IMG/VR virus record: IMGVR_UViG_3300028277_000003 | Span: 1 to 64,000 of that record | DNA: 64,000 nt | Strand: one strand, 5' to 3' | From: a virus | Shown here: one piece after another, positions 13,504-22,824 of the stretch | How positions within the stretch are numbered: position 1 is the stretch's first letter | How the letters are laid out: each line of letters opens with the position of its first letter | Translations under genes and position numbers: made by a program | The notes under the pieces: model-generated | Databases searched by the model: none | What the model was told of the DNA's origin: nothing | The model's input: the letters and a program-made list of their open reading frames with translations, nothing else

Positions 13504-14896
13504 GCCAGTTAAGATTTTGAAGTCAGGTATGACAAGTACTGGTAGCGATACTCGTATGTATGGACCGAGAGGCGAATCCTCTCACATGTTCCGTAGTAAT
13601 CATGAAGATGAAGGGGATGTTTACGGAGCAGAAGGTGGTGAATATCGTGATGCGAGAATTGACCGCAAAAAGAAAGAGCGTAAAGAAAGAGAATCTGAAA
13701 TGAATAAGTTAAGACATATTTCAGTAACTACAGCAGATTTACCTCCTGAAGACGAGGAAGAAAAAGATGAAGACTTAGAACCAACAAAATTCGATAATGA
13801 ACTTGAGCCTTCTTTAATGACCGGTACTCCGGGTAATTTCGGTGCTATGACTAGTATGGCTAATCAGGCTAGAGGACCGGGTTTTGCCGGTGGGCATAAT
13901 TTTGCTATGGGAGAACCAATGGACATAGCCTTCCAGTTATTGAAAGGCGGGAGAGCCGGTTTTATAGGTAAAAAACCAAAGAGGGAAAAGGGTGCCAAAG
14001 CAAGAAGAGCGCATAAAGAAAGGCAGAAGAAATGGCGGCCTTCGACTGGAGAGTTCAAGAGACCTCCGGGTGGTATGACACCTGCTAGTGCTACATCTAG
14101 AAGAGCAAAGGCAAGAATGCGAGGTATTGCTGGTAGCAAGAAAACAGGGTTAGGTAGAGCACATCTTGCTGTCGAGATGTCTCACAGAGGTGTAAAAACT
14201 AAACAGCCTATGTCAAAAGATGTAAAGAGATATAGACAATACCTAGGTCAGTCCGAAGCAAGAAAGCGTTTAGGTAACATACGAACTGTATCTTCTACAC
14301 CTTCTAGATTTGGTGCACGTTCATACAAAGCGGGGTTAACTGGCGGTGGTACACTACAAAGTCTACTCCCCGGACAAGCCCAACAAATGAGAAGACCATC
14401 ACTTAGGTCAATTAGACCTCCACCATTAATGCCACCTACTGCACCAAACAGACCTACTTTACCTTCACCTTCCATACCGAGTCCTCCTGTAATGTCCCAA
14501 CCAAGAATGGGAGTTGGGGTACAAAGTATGGCCGGCCAAAGTCCAAGTTACAGACCTAAGTTACCTAGTTCTTCGATACAAGGTGCACCTGTAATGACTG
14601 GTGAGATTGGAGAAGGTAGTGAACTACAAAAAAGGGGACTATCATACTACGACACCACAGAATTAAGACAATTACTCCTTGATGCTAAAAGAGCCTTGAA
14701 CCGTAAAGAGAATAAGAAAAAAGGTAAAGGGGAGAAAAGCGTAGATGCTGCTAGTCATTTACCTGCCCATACAGAAGCAGGCCCGAAACAGACCACAAGA
14801 CCTGAAGGCGCTACAGAAGATGCAAATAATGAGCCTCGCACATTTGGTATTAATCCTTTAGACCATCTTACAAGTAGAGGCGGTAGAACACCTTGA
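13496..14896 (+). CDS. Tagged, highly basic protein
   Basis: About 466 residues. ATG 13496 follows GGGGGT at good spacing and overlaps the previous stop; the frame opens upstream at 13475. Residues 1-140 are charged, including RIDRKKKERKERESEMNK and an acidic stretch. The tag PMDIAFQLLK begins at residue 141. A strongly Lys/Arg-rich block follows (~155-265), then a Pro/Ser-rich linker (PPPLMPPTAPNRPTLPSPS) and a helix ending DTTELRQLLLDAKRALNRK. The basic block suggests nucleic-acid contact. This is the most distant tag copy from the 5' cluster and shares its DNA sequence, linking this region to that set. Confidence 0.65.
   Translation: MTKPVKILKSGMTSTGSDTRMYGPRGESSHMFRSNHEDEGDVYGAEGGEYRDARIDRKKKERKERESEMNKLRHISVTTADLPPEDEEEKDEDLEPTKFDNELEPSLMTGTPGNFGAMTSMANQARGPGFAGGHNFAMGEPMDIAFQLLKGGRAGFIGKKPKREKGAKARRAHKERQKKWRPSTGEFKRPPGGMTPASATSRRAKARMRGIAGSKKTGLGRAHLAVEMSHRGVKTKQPMSKDVKRYRQYLGQSEARKRLGNIRTVSSTPSRFGARSYKAGLTGGGTLQSLLPGQAQQMRRPSLRSIRPPPLMPPTAPNRPTLPSPSIPSPPVMSQPRMGVGVQSMAGQSPSYRPKLPSSSIQGAPVMTGEIGEGSELQKRGLSYYDTTELRQLLLDAKRALNRKENKKKGKGEKSVDAASHLPAHTEAGPKQTTRPEGATEDANNEPRTFGINPLDHLTSRGGRTP
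13916..13945 (+). repeat. Internal tag repeat 4 (PMDIAFQLLK)
   Basis: First 23 bases are identical to 6723-6745; the last codons differ synonymously. It lies about 6 kb from the other copies in an otherwise unrelated gene. Confidence 0.9.
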
Positions 14897-17307
14897 TTGA
14901 CTCATTCATCATAATGAAATCTCTTTTACTTAGAAAGGGAGACGGTAATTACAACCTGTTTGCAGGCCAATTACAAGCCTTGAGATACCCTCCACCTGAT
15001 TCTCATAATCCTGACCCTGACAGAATGGATATTCCAGCATTCGCACACACCGGAGCACATGGTGAAAACGAATCAGGTATTCCCGGCGTAGGTCACGTAT
15101 ACCCCGGTCAATGGAAAAAAGGAATGCATGATGAAAATGTCTACGGCGATGAATCAGGCGGAGAACACATGCATGGTATTGACGGCATTATACGAGCAGT
15201 TGGTGATTCTCTTTTACAACACGGTATTAAAGTACCTGCTAAAGATGTAATACAAAAAGCCATAGACATGCATAATCAAGACCATAAAGAAAATAATCAT
15301 TTACCAAATGTAGATGACGTTGCTTGGAGAAAAATACATTTATCGCCATTAACAGAACAAGACCATAGAGTTAGAAGTAATTATGACCAAGATGGTAATT
15401 TAACAACAACATACACTAATATGCATGGTGATGACCATAGAAATGGTACTTATTTAGAATCTTATGCAGTACCGTTCAATAATCAACTTGGTCAAGTTAT
15501 GGGTGAGTTAGGTCATCCTACACCTAACCAACATAGTTGGATAAAGAAACCTTACGTTAAACCACATAGATTACATTTAGTTCCTGATGGAGAGGGCGGA
15601 ATGGAATTTGGCGCACAAGCGGTTGACACAGGTAAAGTAACTGATGGGAGAATACAACCGAGTCAAGCAGCAAAATGGGGAGGTAGAATGCCTGATAGTA
15701 GAGCCTTTCAAAATATATCATCTTGGGGTATTGCACATCATTACCCAAACACATATTACATTCCTCAAAGAGACGCAGCCCCCGGACAAAAAAGCCAACC
15801 AAGAACACAAACAATTAATAGTTTTCTTCATCATATGGCTTTAACGACTGGGAAAGACAGAGATGGTATTCTGAGTAATCTGATAGTTGATAGTTCAGGT
15901 GCTATGAAACATTTAGCAAACATACCGGGAGAAATAAACGGTAAACCGATAAAAGCGTTATTACAAACCCCTGAAGGACAATTAGAGGCAGCAAAATATT
16001 TCTCTCAGTTTCCAGCATTTCAAGCAGTTTATGGAGAAAATAGAAATCCTAAATTTAATGAAGACGGTAGTGTGAAACAACCGGGTCAAACTGTTGGAAG
16101 AATGAATCATTTTTATGGTCAAAGATATGGTGATACAGCAGAAGAAGGAAAAGGATTCGACCACTTTATGAGCCATAGTAGTAAAATTGGTGTTGAACAC
16201 CAATTAACTGGTAAAATAGGCCATCATAATAGAGCAAAAGATGCTTGGAGTAATGTTGTGCTTGCAGCATCGCAAGGAATTAACCACATGGATGATGAAA
16301 TATCTCCTGAGGATTTACAGGCCGCTAATATTAATTTGTACGATACTCCTGAAACTAGGGCTAATGCTCCAAATATAAAAGCAATATTAGACCATTTGTT
16401 TCACACCCACACTATAGCAGGTGGACACGAAAGAAAAGAAATACCTACACAAGAAGAATTACAACAACTACAACCTATTGTAGATAATATAATTCAAGGT
16501 GGAACACATGAAGATAGAACTCAACTTGGCGTACCCGACTATATTAGATATTCAGAGATGCCTAATTCTATGACACCTGTGGGTGCATCTATGCAACCCG
16601 AAGAAAGTTCGTTAAAACCTAGAGATGGAAACGCAAAGGGTCAAGGCGGTGCACCTCTTCCGATTACCGGCGGGGCGGCGACGGCTGCAACTAATGCCGC
16701 ACCACCACCTCAAACTCCACCTCAAACTCCACCACCAGTCAGACAACTACAAGTAAACCCGAATACGCCGGGTTTAAACCCTGAGCAACAAATGAGAGCA
16801 AAGTTTGGTAACTCATCTCCTGAAACAGTTCAGAATGTTATGTCTAGATTACCTCAATCACAATACCATCCTCAACAAGCGCAGACACTTTACCCCGGAG
16901 AAGCCCAAGTACCACCAGTCGGCGTATTATCTCCTCAAAGACAACAGCAAAGACAACAAGAGTTTCAACAAAATATGGGTGACCCCTACCAACGTTTTCT
17001 TTCTGACTATCCTACTAAAAGTAAAGATGGACATAATGCTGCCATGGATAGATTAATCAAAGCGGTAGAAATTCTACAAATAGAAGATGCAAGAAGCGAT
17101 GACGAAATAATCAAACACATGCCTTCAGTACAATTAAGTGTAAATTCAATTACAGATATTCTATATTTAGCGAAAATGTTAGAGATTACATCTATGGATG
17201 TTAGTACAATATTAAACACTAAAGGCGATTGGCAAAGAATATCTAAGACATACGGATACTCTGACAGAGTAGTAAAAGTCGTCAAGGTTTCATTCGGAGG
17301 TGTCTAG
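14893..17307 (+). CDS. Large His/Gln-rich protein, possible internal virion protein
   Basis: Protein of 804 residues. TTG 14893 overlaps the previous stop and has GAGGCGG upstream; ATG 14914 is an alternative. The first 520 residues are rich in His, Asn and Gly, with many HG, HH and DH pairs. Residues ~560-720 are a Pro/Gln-rich linker (PPPQTPPQTPPPVRQ), and the last 110 residues are ordered and helical (MDRLIKAVEILQIEDARSDD, then VQLSVNSITDILYLAKML). No family is recognised. Size, composition and placement before TerL fit an internal or ejection protein. The 1,873-residue protein after the portal has a similar His/Asn-rich style. Confidence 0.6.
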   Translation: MIDSFIIMKSLLLRKGDGNYNLFAGQLQALRYPPPDSHNPDPDRMDIPAFAHTGAHGENESGIPGVGHVYPGQWKKGMHDENVYGDESGGEHMHGIDGIIRAVGDSLLQHGIKVPAKDVIQKAIDMHNQDHKENNHLPNVDDVAWRKIHLSPLTEQDHRVRSNYDQDGNLTTTYTNMHGDDHRNGTYLESYAVPFNNQLGQVMGELGHPTPNQHSWIKKPYVKPHRLHLVPDGEGGMEFGAQAVDTGKVTDGRIQPSQAAKWGGRMPDSRAFQNISSWGIAHHYPNTYYIPQRDAAPGQKSQPRTQTINSFLHHMALTTGKDRDGILSNLIVDSSGAMKHLANIPGEINGKPIKALLQTPEGQLEAAKYFSQFPAFQAVYGENRNPKFNEDGSVKQPGQTVGRMNHFYGQRYGDTAEEGKGFDHFMSHSSKIGVEHQLTGKIGHHNRAKDAWSNVVLAASQGINHMDDEISPEDLQAANINLYDTPETRANAPNIKAILDHLFHTHTIAGGHERKEIPTQEELQQLQPIVDNIIQGGTHEDRTQLGVPDYIRYSEMPNSMTPVGASMQPEESSLKPRDGNAKGQGGAPLPITGGAATAATNAAPPPQTPPQTPPPVRQLQVNPNTPGLNPEQQMRAKFGNSSPETVQNVMSRLPQSQYHPQQAQTLYPGEAQVPPVGVLSPQRQQQRQQEFQQNMGDPYQRFLSDYPTKSKDGHNAAMDRLIKAVEILQIEDARSDDEIIKHMPSVQLSVNSITDILYLAKMLEITSMDVSTILNTKGDWQRISKTYGYSDRVVKVVKVSFGGV

Positions 17308-17970
17308 ATGGGTAAGGTCTATGTTTTAAGAAAAGACGCCGATGCTAATCAATCGTCAGCCTTTATGATGGGCGGCGGCCAATCGGGAGGCGGTTTAGGA
17401 AACGTCATGTATAATCTACCAAATTGGGTTACACCTGAGGAAGCGGTTTATGGAACGTATGACAAACAGGGCAACGTCACATCGCCCGGAGCATTACCCA
17501 CGGATGGTACTGCCACTCGCGAACAAGGTAAACATGCAGAGAAATGGGCTAGAGGATTAGGCAGAGCGGGTCTATATGCTGGTGCTGGGTTAGGCGGTCT
17601 TAGCGCATTTTACAATTTGAGTTCTAGCGGTCAACCGCTTGACTTTAGTGGGATGGCAAATATAGGTACTGCTGCTTATACTGGGGGACGGACTGCACAA
17701 CCGTATTCTACCACTTTAGGAGCACGAATCGGGGTAAGAAGAGGAAGAGGAACGGGTACACCTGAGAATAATACTACTGTGCCTACAATCGCCTCTCCAA
17801 AACAATTACCTCCTCCTCGGACAATAGATGCTGAGTTTACAGAAGAAGAAGCGATGTCGCCTACTAATTCTGCAATGGATTCTTTACGAGAGGAGAGTAG
17901 AAAACAAAATTGGTTTAATAATAATGATAATTATCATCCAATGAATGCTTTACGACAGGAGTATCCATGA
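17308..17970 (+). CDS. Gly-rich protein with hydrophobic helix
   Basis: Protein of 220 residues beginning directly after the previous stop. It starts MGKVYVLRKDADANQ, then a Gly-rich stretch. A hydrophobic Ala/Gly/Leu helix lies at residues ~90-107 (RAGLYAGAGLGGLSAFYNL) and may be membrane-active. The C-terminal part is polar with a DAEFTEEEAMSP segment. No family is recognised. The ATG of terL overlaps its stop. Confidence 0.55.
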   Translation: MGKVYVLRKDADANQSSAFMMGGGQSGGGLGNVMYNLPNWVTPEEAVYGTYDKQGNVTSPGALPTDGTATREQGKHAEKWARGLGRAGLYAGAGLGGLSAFYNLSSSGQPLDFSGMANIGTAAYTGGRTAQPYSTTLGARIGVRRGRGTGTPENNTTVPTIASPKQLPPPRTIDAEFTEEEAMSPTNSAMDSLREESRKQNWFNNNDNYHPMNALRQEYP

Positions 17971-19448
17971 GTAAAAGTAAAGAAGAAATGGAAGCATTTA
18001 TTCTTAATATGGATAAAGAGATGTCTAAGAAATCATTCAAGTATTTTTTTGTAGATATGCTAGGTTTCTTGTACAATCATCATCATGAGTCTTGGAAAGT
18101 AGGTTTAGAAGAATCACAGTATTTTTGCGTTAAAGCGTCGAGAGACCACGGAAAATCTGTTTTCTTTATGATGTATGCCTTATGGTTAGCGGCATACAAA
18201 CCTAATACCCACGTTATGATATTCTCCCACTCTCTTGAACAAACTCTTGAACACATGCGCTTTGTACGTAATATTATAGAAGGGAACGATATATTAAGAC
18301 ATTTGAAACCCCAAGGCAAACCTTGGGCTAAATCTTACTTTGAGTTTTCCAATGGTAGTCGTATGATGGCGAAGTCAGTTGGGGGTGCAACTCGTGGTTT
18401 CCACCCCGACATAGTAGTGTGTGATGATATTTTATGGGGTACTACCGCCAGTGAACTTGCTAAAACAGCAGATTGGTTCTATGGGGTTTTGTTACCTGTA
18501 CTTCACCACAGCAGTAAACTGATGATGGTAGGTACTCCGTTTAGTTACAATGATTTGTATGCAGAATTAGAAGAGAAAGAAACATTTCGTGTTGAGACAT
18601 ATCCTGCGATAAATGAAGAGGGTGTTGCGCTATGGCCTGAGAGATGGGATTTAGGCGCACTAGAACATAGAAGAATGTCTATGCCCGCTATACAATTTTC
18701 ACGTGAATATCTTTGTGAACCAATACATGACGTAGCCAGTATGTTTCCCGGCCCTATGTTAGAAAAATGTAGAGACCCGAAATTAGTTCTTTTAGATAGA
18801 GCAGAGACAAATTACAATGAGGAAGGTGAAGCAGATGGTGTATTTGGTCAACACTTTATTGGACATGACCCCGCTATATCTTCTGACAAAAATGCTGATT
18901 TTACCGCTATGACTGTAATGAGACAAAAACCGGATGAAATAATAAAAGAAATTGTCCATGTTGTACATGAAAGAGGTATGTCGTCTATGGCACAAAAAAG
19001 AATGATGGTCATGTTAAATAGTCGTTTTTCTCCTGATTTAATCGAACTTGAAGGTAACAACTTTCAAAGAATGTTAGCACAAGAAATGAGAGAATTACGA
19101 GCAGATATGCCTATTCGTGTTTTCATGACTACTAGAGCAAAGAAAGAATCTCTTTTCATGTCCTTACTTCTTGCATTTGAGCAAGGACATATAAAACTCC
19201 CATACGGTGATGAAAGGAGCAGGGCTTATACTCACAAAGTGGAACAAGAATTGAATAGATTCGGTATGCAAAAAAGTGGAAAGTTAGAAAGTGTGGGCGT
19301 TCATGACGATTTGGCTATGAGTCTTGCGCTTGCTAATTGGGCATCTAAAGAGTTCAAGGGTAGCGTAACACTCTTAGATGATTATATGCCCGGATTTGAT
19401 GAGTGGTTCAGGGGAGACGAGAAAACAGACTCTCTATTGATACCTTAA
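17967..19448 (+). CDS. terL: Terminase large subunit
   Basis: Protein of 493 residues, the ATP-driven motor and nuclease that packages DNA through the portal. The ATPase half shows a Walker A-like KASRDHGKS (residues 56-64), the strand HVMIFSH, Walker B IVVCDD (149-154) and a GTP coupling segment (VGTPFSYNDLYAEL). The nuclease half shows GHDPAISSDKNADFTA with its first metal-binding Asp and a late HDDLAMSLALA with the final acidic pair, as in RNase H-fold TerL nucleases. Length is typical and both halves look intact. The start is an ATGA overlap. It is followed by the LAGLIDADG protein and the portal. Confidence 0.93.
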   Translation: MSKSKEEMEAFILNMDKEMSKKSFKYFFVDMLGFLYNHHHESWKVGLEESQYFCVKASRDHGKSVFFMMYALWLAAYKPNTHVMIFSHSLEQTLEHMRFVRNIIEGNDILRHLKPQGKPWAKSYFEFSNGSRMMAKSVGGATRGFHPDIVVCDDILWGTTASELAKTADWFYGVLLPVLHHSSKLMMVGTPFSYNDLYAELEEKETFRVETYPAINEEGVALWPERWDLGALEHRRMSMPAIQFSREYLCEPIHDVASMFPGPMLEKCRDPKLVLLDRAETNYNEEGEADGVFGQHFIGHDPAISSDKNADFTAMTVMRQKPDEIIKEIVHVVHERGMSSMAQKRMMVMLNSRFSPDLIELEGNNFQRMLAQEMRELRADMPIRVFMTTRAKKESLFMSLLLAFEQGHIKLPYGDERSRAYTHKVEQELNRFGMQKSGKLESVGVHDDLAMSLALANWASKEFKGSVTLLDDYMPGFDEWFRGDEKTDSLLIP

Positions 19449-19458
19449 GGTGATGGAA

Positions 19459-19512
19459 ATGAATAATACAATAGTAGATGAAAAGGACATGAATACTAGT
19501 ACATGGAGGTAA
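19459..19512 (+). CDS. 17-codon mini-ORF before LAGLIDADG gene
   Basis: ATG 19459 has AAGGTGATGG just upstream; the frame encodes 17 residues (MNNTIVDEKDMNTSTWR) and stops at 19510-19512. Its last codons overlap the ribosome-binding site GGAGGT (19505-19510) of the next gene. Translation of the mini-ORF could therefore control exposure of that site. It may equally be chance. Confidence 0.3.
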   Translation: MNNTIVDEKDMNTSTWR

Positions 19513-19516
19513 TTAT

Positions 19517-20659
19517 TTGAGTACTTTTTCTAAGAACAATGATGGGTGGTTTGAGTCTAATTTAGGCTATTCCGCATCCGACTTAGTTTATCGTTTAAGG
19601 AAAGCGAGAAGAAGTAACAAAGATGAAAAAGAATTTATTGATAAAGCAATAGATGACATACGCACATTGAAGAGTATGGAATTAGATGCTACAATAGATG
19701 TACATGAATGGTGTAGTAAATATTCCGATGTGATTAAACAATTAGGAATGTCAGATAATAATATGAAAGCATTAAGGAAATTTGGAGACTCTCGTGGTGT
19801 TAGTTTACAAAGAGCATGTTATCAATGGGAAAAAGCAGATAGTGCTTTGAAAATGCTAGAAGAGTATGAAGATGTGTGGGAAGACGAACAGAAGAAAGCA
19901 TGGGTCGCTGCTATGGATGGTAAAAGAGATGCTAGGAAAATATGGAAGGCCACGTTACATCAAATGGATAAATTAACTGATAAAGAGCAAGAAGCAATAA
20001 ATAAAAGTTCTGAAGTTCTATTACAAAAAGGTGTTATGAGTGGAAGAACTTTATTTGCTAATTTACATGATAGAAATATATTACATAAAAGTATGACATC
20101 TATGAAACTTGCAAAATTACTTTCTATGTATGGAGAAGAAGTTGATATTATTGCAGGTGCATCGAGAGGCACATTCGTTAAAATGGATAGAACTGGGTTA
20201 ATCATAAAAGACCCATGGGCATATGCTGCTGGATTTTTAGATGCTGACGGATACATAACTATTACTGGTAGAGGTGAACCTAGGGCTGGTTTCATAGCAA
20301 CAGGTACTAGAGGTAAAATACATTGTGAGCAATTACAAAAAACATTAGATTGTGGGATTTTACAGTTAGACCAAAAAATTTACAAAGATGGTCAAAGAAG
20401 TCAACATAGATTACAGTTTTATTCTAAAGCAGATATCAGTAAACTACTGAAAGGCATATTACCTTTCTTAGAAATGAAGAAAACGCAGGCTAAAGCAGTC
20501 CTTGCATATATTGAAGAAAACGATGGTTTAAAGAAAGAAGAACTAAAGAAAGTGGTAAGATATTACAATTGGAGCGATGACACCAATAAGTCGAATGCTC
20601 TCCTTTCGGAATGGGGAGTACAGGCCGACGATATAACTAAGTGGGCGGAGGCGATATAA
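19517..20659 (+). CDS. LAGLIDADG-domain protein between terL and portal
   Basis: Protein of 380 residues from TTG 19517, with a strong GGAGGT site six bases upstream. Residues 1-210 are helical and unrecognised. From about 235 there is a single LAGLIDADG homing-endonuclease domain: AYAAGFLDADGYITITG, a beta-rich segment, then SKADISKLLKGILPFL and a closing helix. The Asp that binds the catalytic metal is present. One motif implies a dimer. It is not interrupting another gene; it fills the packaging operon as a fixed member, with the stop one base before the portal ATG. It may be domesticated for packaging or DNA processing, or be a free-standing homing endonuclease. Confidence 0.78.
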   Translation: MSTFSKNNDGWFESNLGYSASDLVYRLRKARRSNKDEKEFIDKAIDDIRTLKSMELDATIDVHEWCSKYSDVIKQLGMSDNNMKALRKFGDSRGVSLQRACYQWEKADSALKMLEEYEDVWEDEQKKAWVAAMDGKRDARKIWKATLHQMDKLTDKEQEAINKSSEVLLQKGVMSGRTLFANLHDRNILHKSMTSMKLAKLLSMYGEEVDIIAGASRGTFVKMDRTGLIIKDPWAYAAGFLDADGYITITGRGEPRAGFIATGTRGKIHCEQLQKTLDCGILQLDQKIYKDGQRSQHRLQFYSKADISKLLKGILPFLEMKKTQAKAVLAYIEENDGLKKEELKKVVRYYNWSDDTNKSNALLSEWGVQADDITKWAEAI

Positions 20660-20660
20660 T

Positions 20661-22406
20661 ATGGCAGAAGAGCAAGGAAGAATAGGTCGTTTGATATCTG
20701 CGTTAGGTAGTCCTTTCAGAAGTCGTACAACTCCTGAACCACAGATGCCGTTGTATACGACGGGTATTCAAGAGCCTGTATTAGCGCAAGGAATTACAAT
20801 TCCAGCGCTGTATGCGGTATCACAAGAAAATTTAATTTTACGTACTGTAATATCTAAATTAAGTCAAGAGATATTTAGAAGAGGATACTTTTGGGAAAAG
20901 AAATTCCAACATAAGTGTGTGGATTGCGGAGAAGAGTACAAACAAGAAACAGAAGATTGTAGTTTATGTGGAGGGCAATTAAAACAACCCGATGTACAAC
21001 AATTACTCTATCCTAAATGGTTACTAGAACAGCAAAACTCAATGGAACAAGATTTTATGCACGTTCTACAAGAAATAGAAAGAGACCTAGATGTGGTAGA
21101 TGACGCATTTTTAATTTGTATAAAAGAATACTTCGTAGACCCTGAAGATTCAGATATTAAATTCTATAGAGTAAAAGAAGTAATTAGAGGAGACCCTATA
21201 TTTATGAGAATAATTTCTGATAAGCGTGGTGTACGTGGTGGGAGATACAAAGTTTGTCCTTTACATAGAGACCAAATTTCTTACCCCGGTCAAGATGACA
21301 GTTGTGAAGTCTGTGGTAATAATATGCAAGAGGCACATTATGCTAATATGGCCGGAAGCGGTAAAACACAATATTACCTTGAAGGTGAAGTAATACATAT
21401 TAGTAAATATAATCCATCTAAGTTGTATGGTAGAAGTCCAGTAAATACAATGTGGAGACAAGCAATGACTCTTACTGCAATGGACAACTACATGTATACG
21501 TCGTATCAAAAGAGAAGGAGTCCTAAGGGGATTATTTCTGTTACTACTGATAATCTAGAATCAATGAAGTCCTTTTGGAAAGGCGTTGATGAGAAGATGG
21601 AAAGAGACCCACACTACATACCTAAAGTTGGTATCGAATCTGCTACAGGCAGAGGTGGGGTCAATTGGGTCAAGTTCATGGACACTCTAGAAGAAATGCA
21701 ATATATGCCTGTGAGAGATGAGTTAAGAAATAGAATTGCGGCTTTCTATGGTGTTAGTAGCATCTTTATGATTGATAGCGGAAAAAGTGGCGGGTTGAAT
21801 AACGAAGGTATGCAGATTCTTGTAACTAATCGTGCTGTTGAGTTTGGTCAGAAAGTATACACACAAGTGTTATTCCCTAGATTGTTAAAGCAAATGGAGG
21901 TAACAGATTGGAAATTAACTCTTTATCCAAATGAAGAAGAAGATGAAATTACGCGTCTACGAAGAGATGAGATGGAAGTTAACCTTGCACAAAGAATGAT
22001 GATGCTTGGATATAAGCCTGAATTAATGGAACAAGGAGATAGGGATATTAGATTTACATATCGTCAGATGAATCAAGAACAAGATGGTGCACCTCCAATG
22101 CCTCCGGGTATGCAACCCCCACAAGGAATGTCGCCCGGAAGTGGCGGCCCAATGGCGGGTGGTCAGATGGGTCAACAAATGGGAGCACAACCACCGGGAT
22201 TATTGGCTAATGCAATGCCTCCTTCACAACCCGGAGGAGAAGGTATGGGCATTAGAACTCCTAGAGGTCCAGCCTCTCCTCAGAACAGAACAAGTGGAGG
22301 CATGGGTTCTCCTATGAGCAGCGTTCAACAACGCGGACCAAAAAATTCCGTTGGACAGGACAATTCTCGCGCTTTAATGAACTCTAGACGAATAAAGGGC
22401 GCATAA
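20661..22406 (+). CDS. Portal protein with two zinc-binding insertions
   Basis: Protein of 581 residues. The layout is that of HK97-type portals, which form the dodecameric DNA channel at one capsid vertex: LILRTVISKLSQEIFRRG near residue 55, a central YLEGEVIHISKYNPSKLYGRS segment, and a late AAFYGVSSIFMIDSGKSG before the crown helices. Two Cys clusters are inserted: C86-C89-C100-C103 and C199-H202-C215-C218, each suited to one zinc. The last 130 residues are a Gly/Met/Pro/Gln-rich disordered tail. Position directly after TerL and the LAGLIDADG gene supports the call. The zinc insertions are unusual for portals I know. Confidence 0.85.
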   Translation: MAEEQGRIGRLISALGSPFRSRTTPEPQMPLYTTGIQEPVLAQGITIPALYAVSQENLILRTVISKLSQEIFRRGYFWEKKFQHKCVDCGEEYKQETEDCSLCGGQLKQPDVQQLLYPKWLLEQQNSMEQDFMHVLQEIERDLDVVDDAFLICIKEYFVDPEDSDIKFYRVKEVIRGDPIFMRIISDKRGVRGGRYKVCPLHRDQISYPGQDDSCEVCGNNMQEAHYANMAGSGKTQYYLEGEVIHISKYNPSKLYGRSPVNTMWRQAMTLTAMDNYMYTSYQKRRSPKGIISVTTDNLESMKSFWKGVDEKMERDPHYIPKVGIESATGRGGVNWVKFMDTLEEMQYMPVRDELRNRIAAFYGVSSIFMIDSGKSGGLNNEGMQILVTNRAVEFGQKVYTQVLFPRLLKQMEVTDWKLTLYPNEEEDEITRLRRDEMEVNLAQRMMMLGYKPELMEQGDRDIRFTYRQMNQEQDGAPPMPPGMQPPQGMSPGSGGPMAGGQMGQQMGAQPPGLLANAMPPSQPGGEGMGIRTPRGPASPQNRTSGGMGSPMSSVQQRGPKNSVGQDNSRALMNSRRIKGA

Positions 22407-22446
22407 TTAAAGTAGCATCGCATGTACGCAAAAGGCAGTGAATACC

Positions 22447-22809
22447 ATGGACTTAATAAAAATGCACCCAATGGCTAGAAAAATGACCGCACATAATGAG
22501 GCATTCGGTAAGGCTATTGAAGACGGAAACGCTAATGATGCACGCCAACACCTTAATGAAATATTAAAGTACGCTGCTAACTTAGAAACAGATTTAGATT
22601 TCGTTGTTACAAAATCAGAAACTGAGGTAGTAACTCCTGAAAATGGTTGGGAACACAAAAGTCCTGTTTTGAAGTTCAATAAAACAGGTTCAAACTTTGA
22701 CCCCTCTATGAGAGATAGACAATTAAAAGGTACAATAATCTCTGCAAGAACTAATACAACAATGCGACCGGCAAGAGGAACTTTTGGTCGCTATTCTCCG
22801 GGTAAATAA
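22447..22809 (+). CDS. Small helical protein after portal
   Basis: About 120 residues from ATG 22447; GTG 22438 is three codons earlier, but AAAGG (22431-22435) suits the ATG better. The N-terminal 55 residues are helical (HNEAFGKAIEDGNANDARQ), resembling a TPR-like hairpin; the rest is polar with a basic end (RPARGTFGRYSPGK). No family is recognised. Placed among head-assembly genes. Confidence 0.6.
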   Translation: MDLIKMHPMARKMTAHNEAFGKAIEDGNANDARQHLNEILKYAANLETDLDFVVTKSETEVVTPENGWEHKSPVLKFNKTGSNFDPSMRDRQLKGTIISARTNTTMRPARGTFGRYSPGK

Positions 22810-22824
22810 AACTGAGGCCATAAT

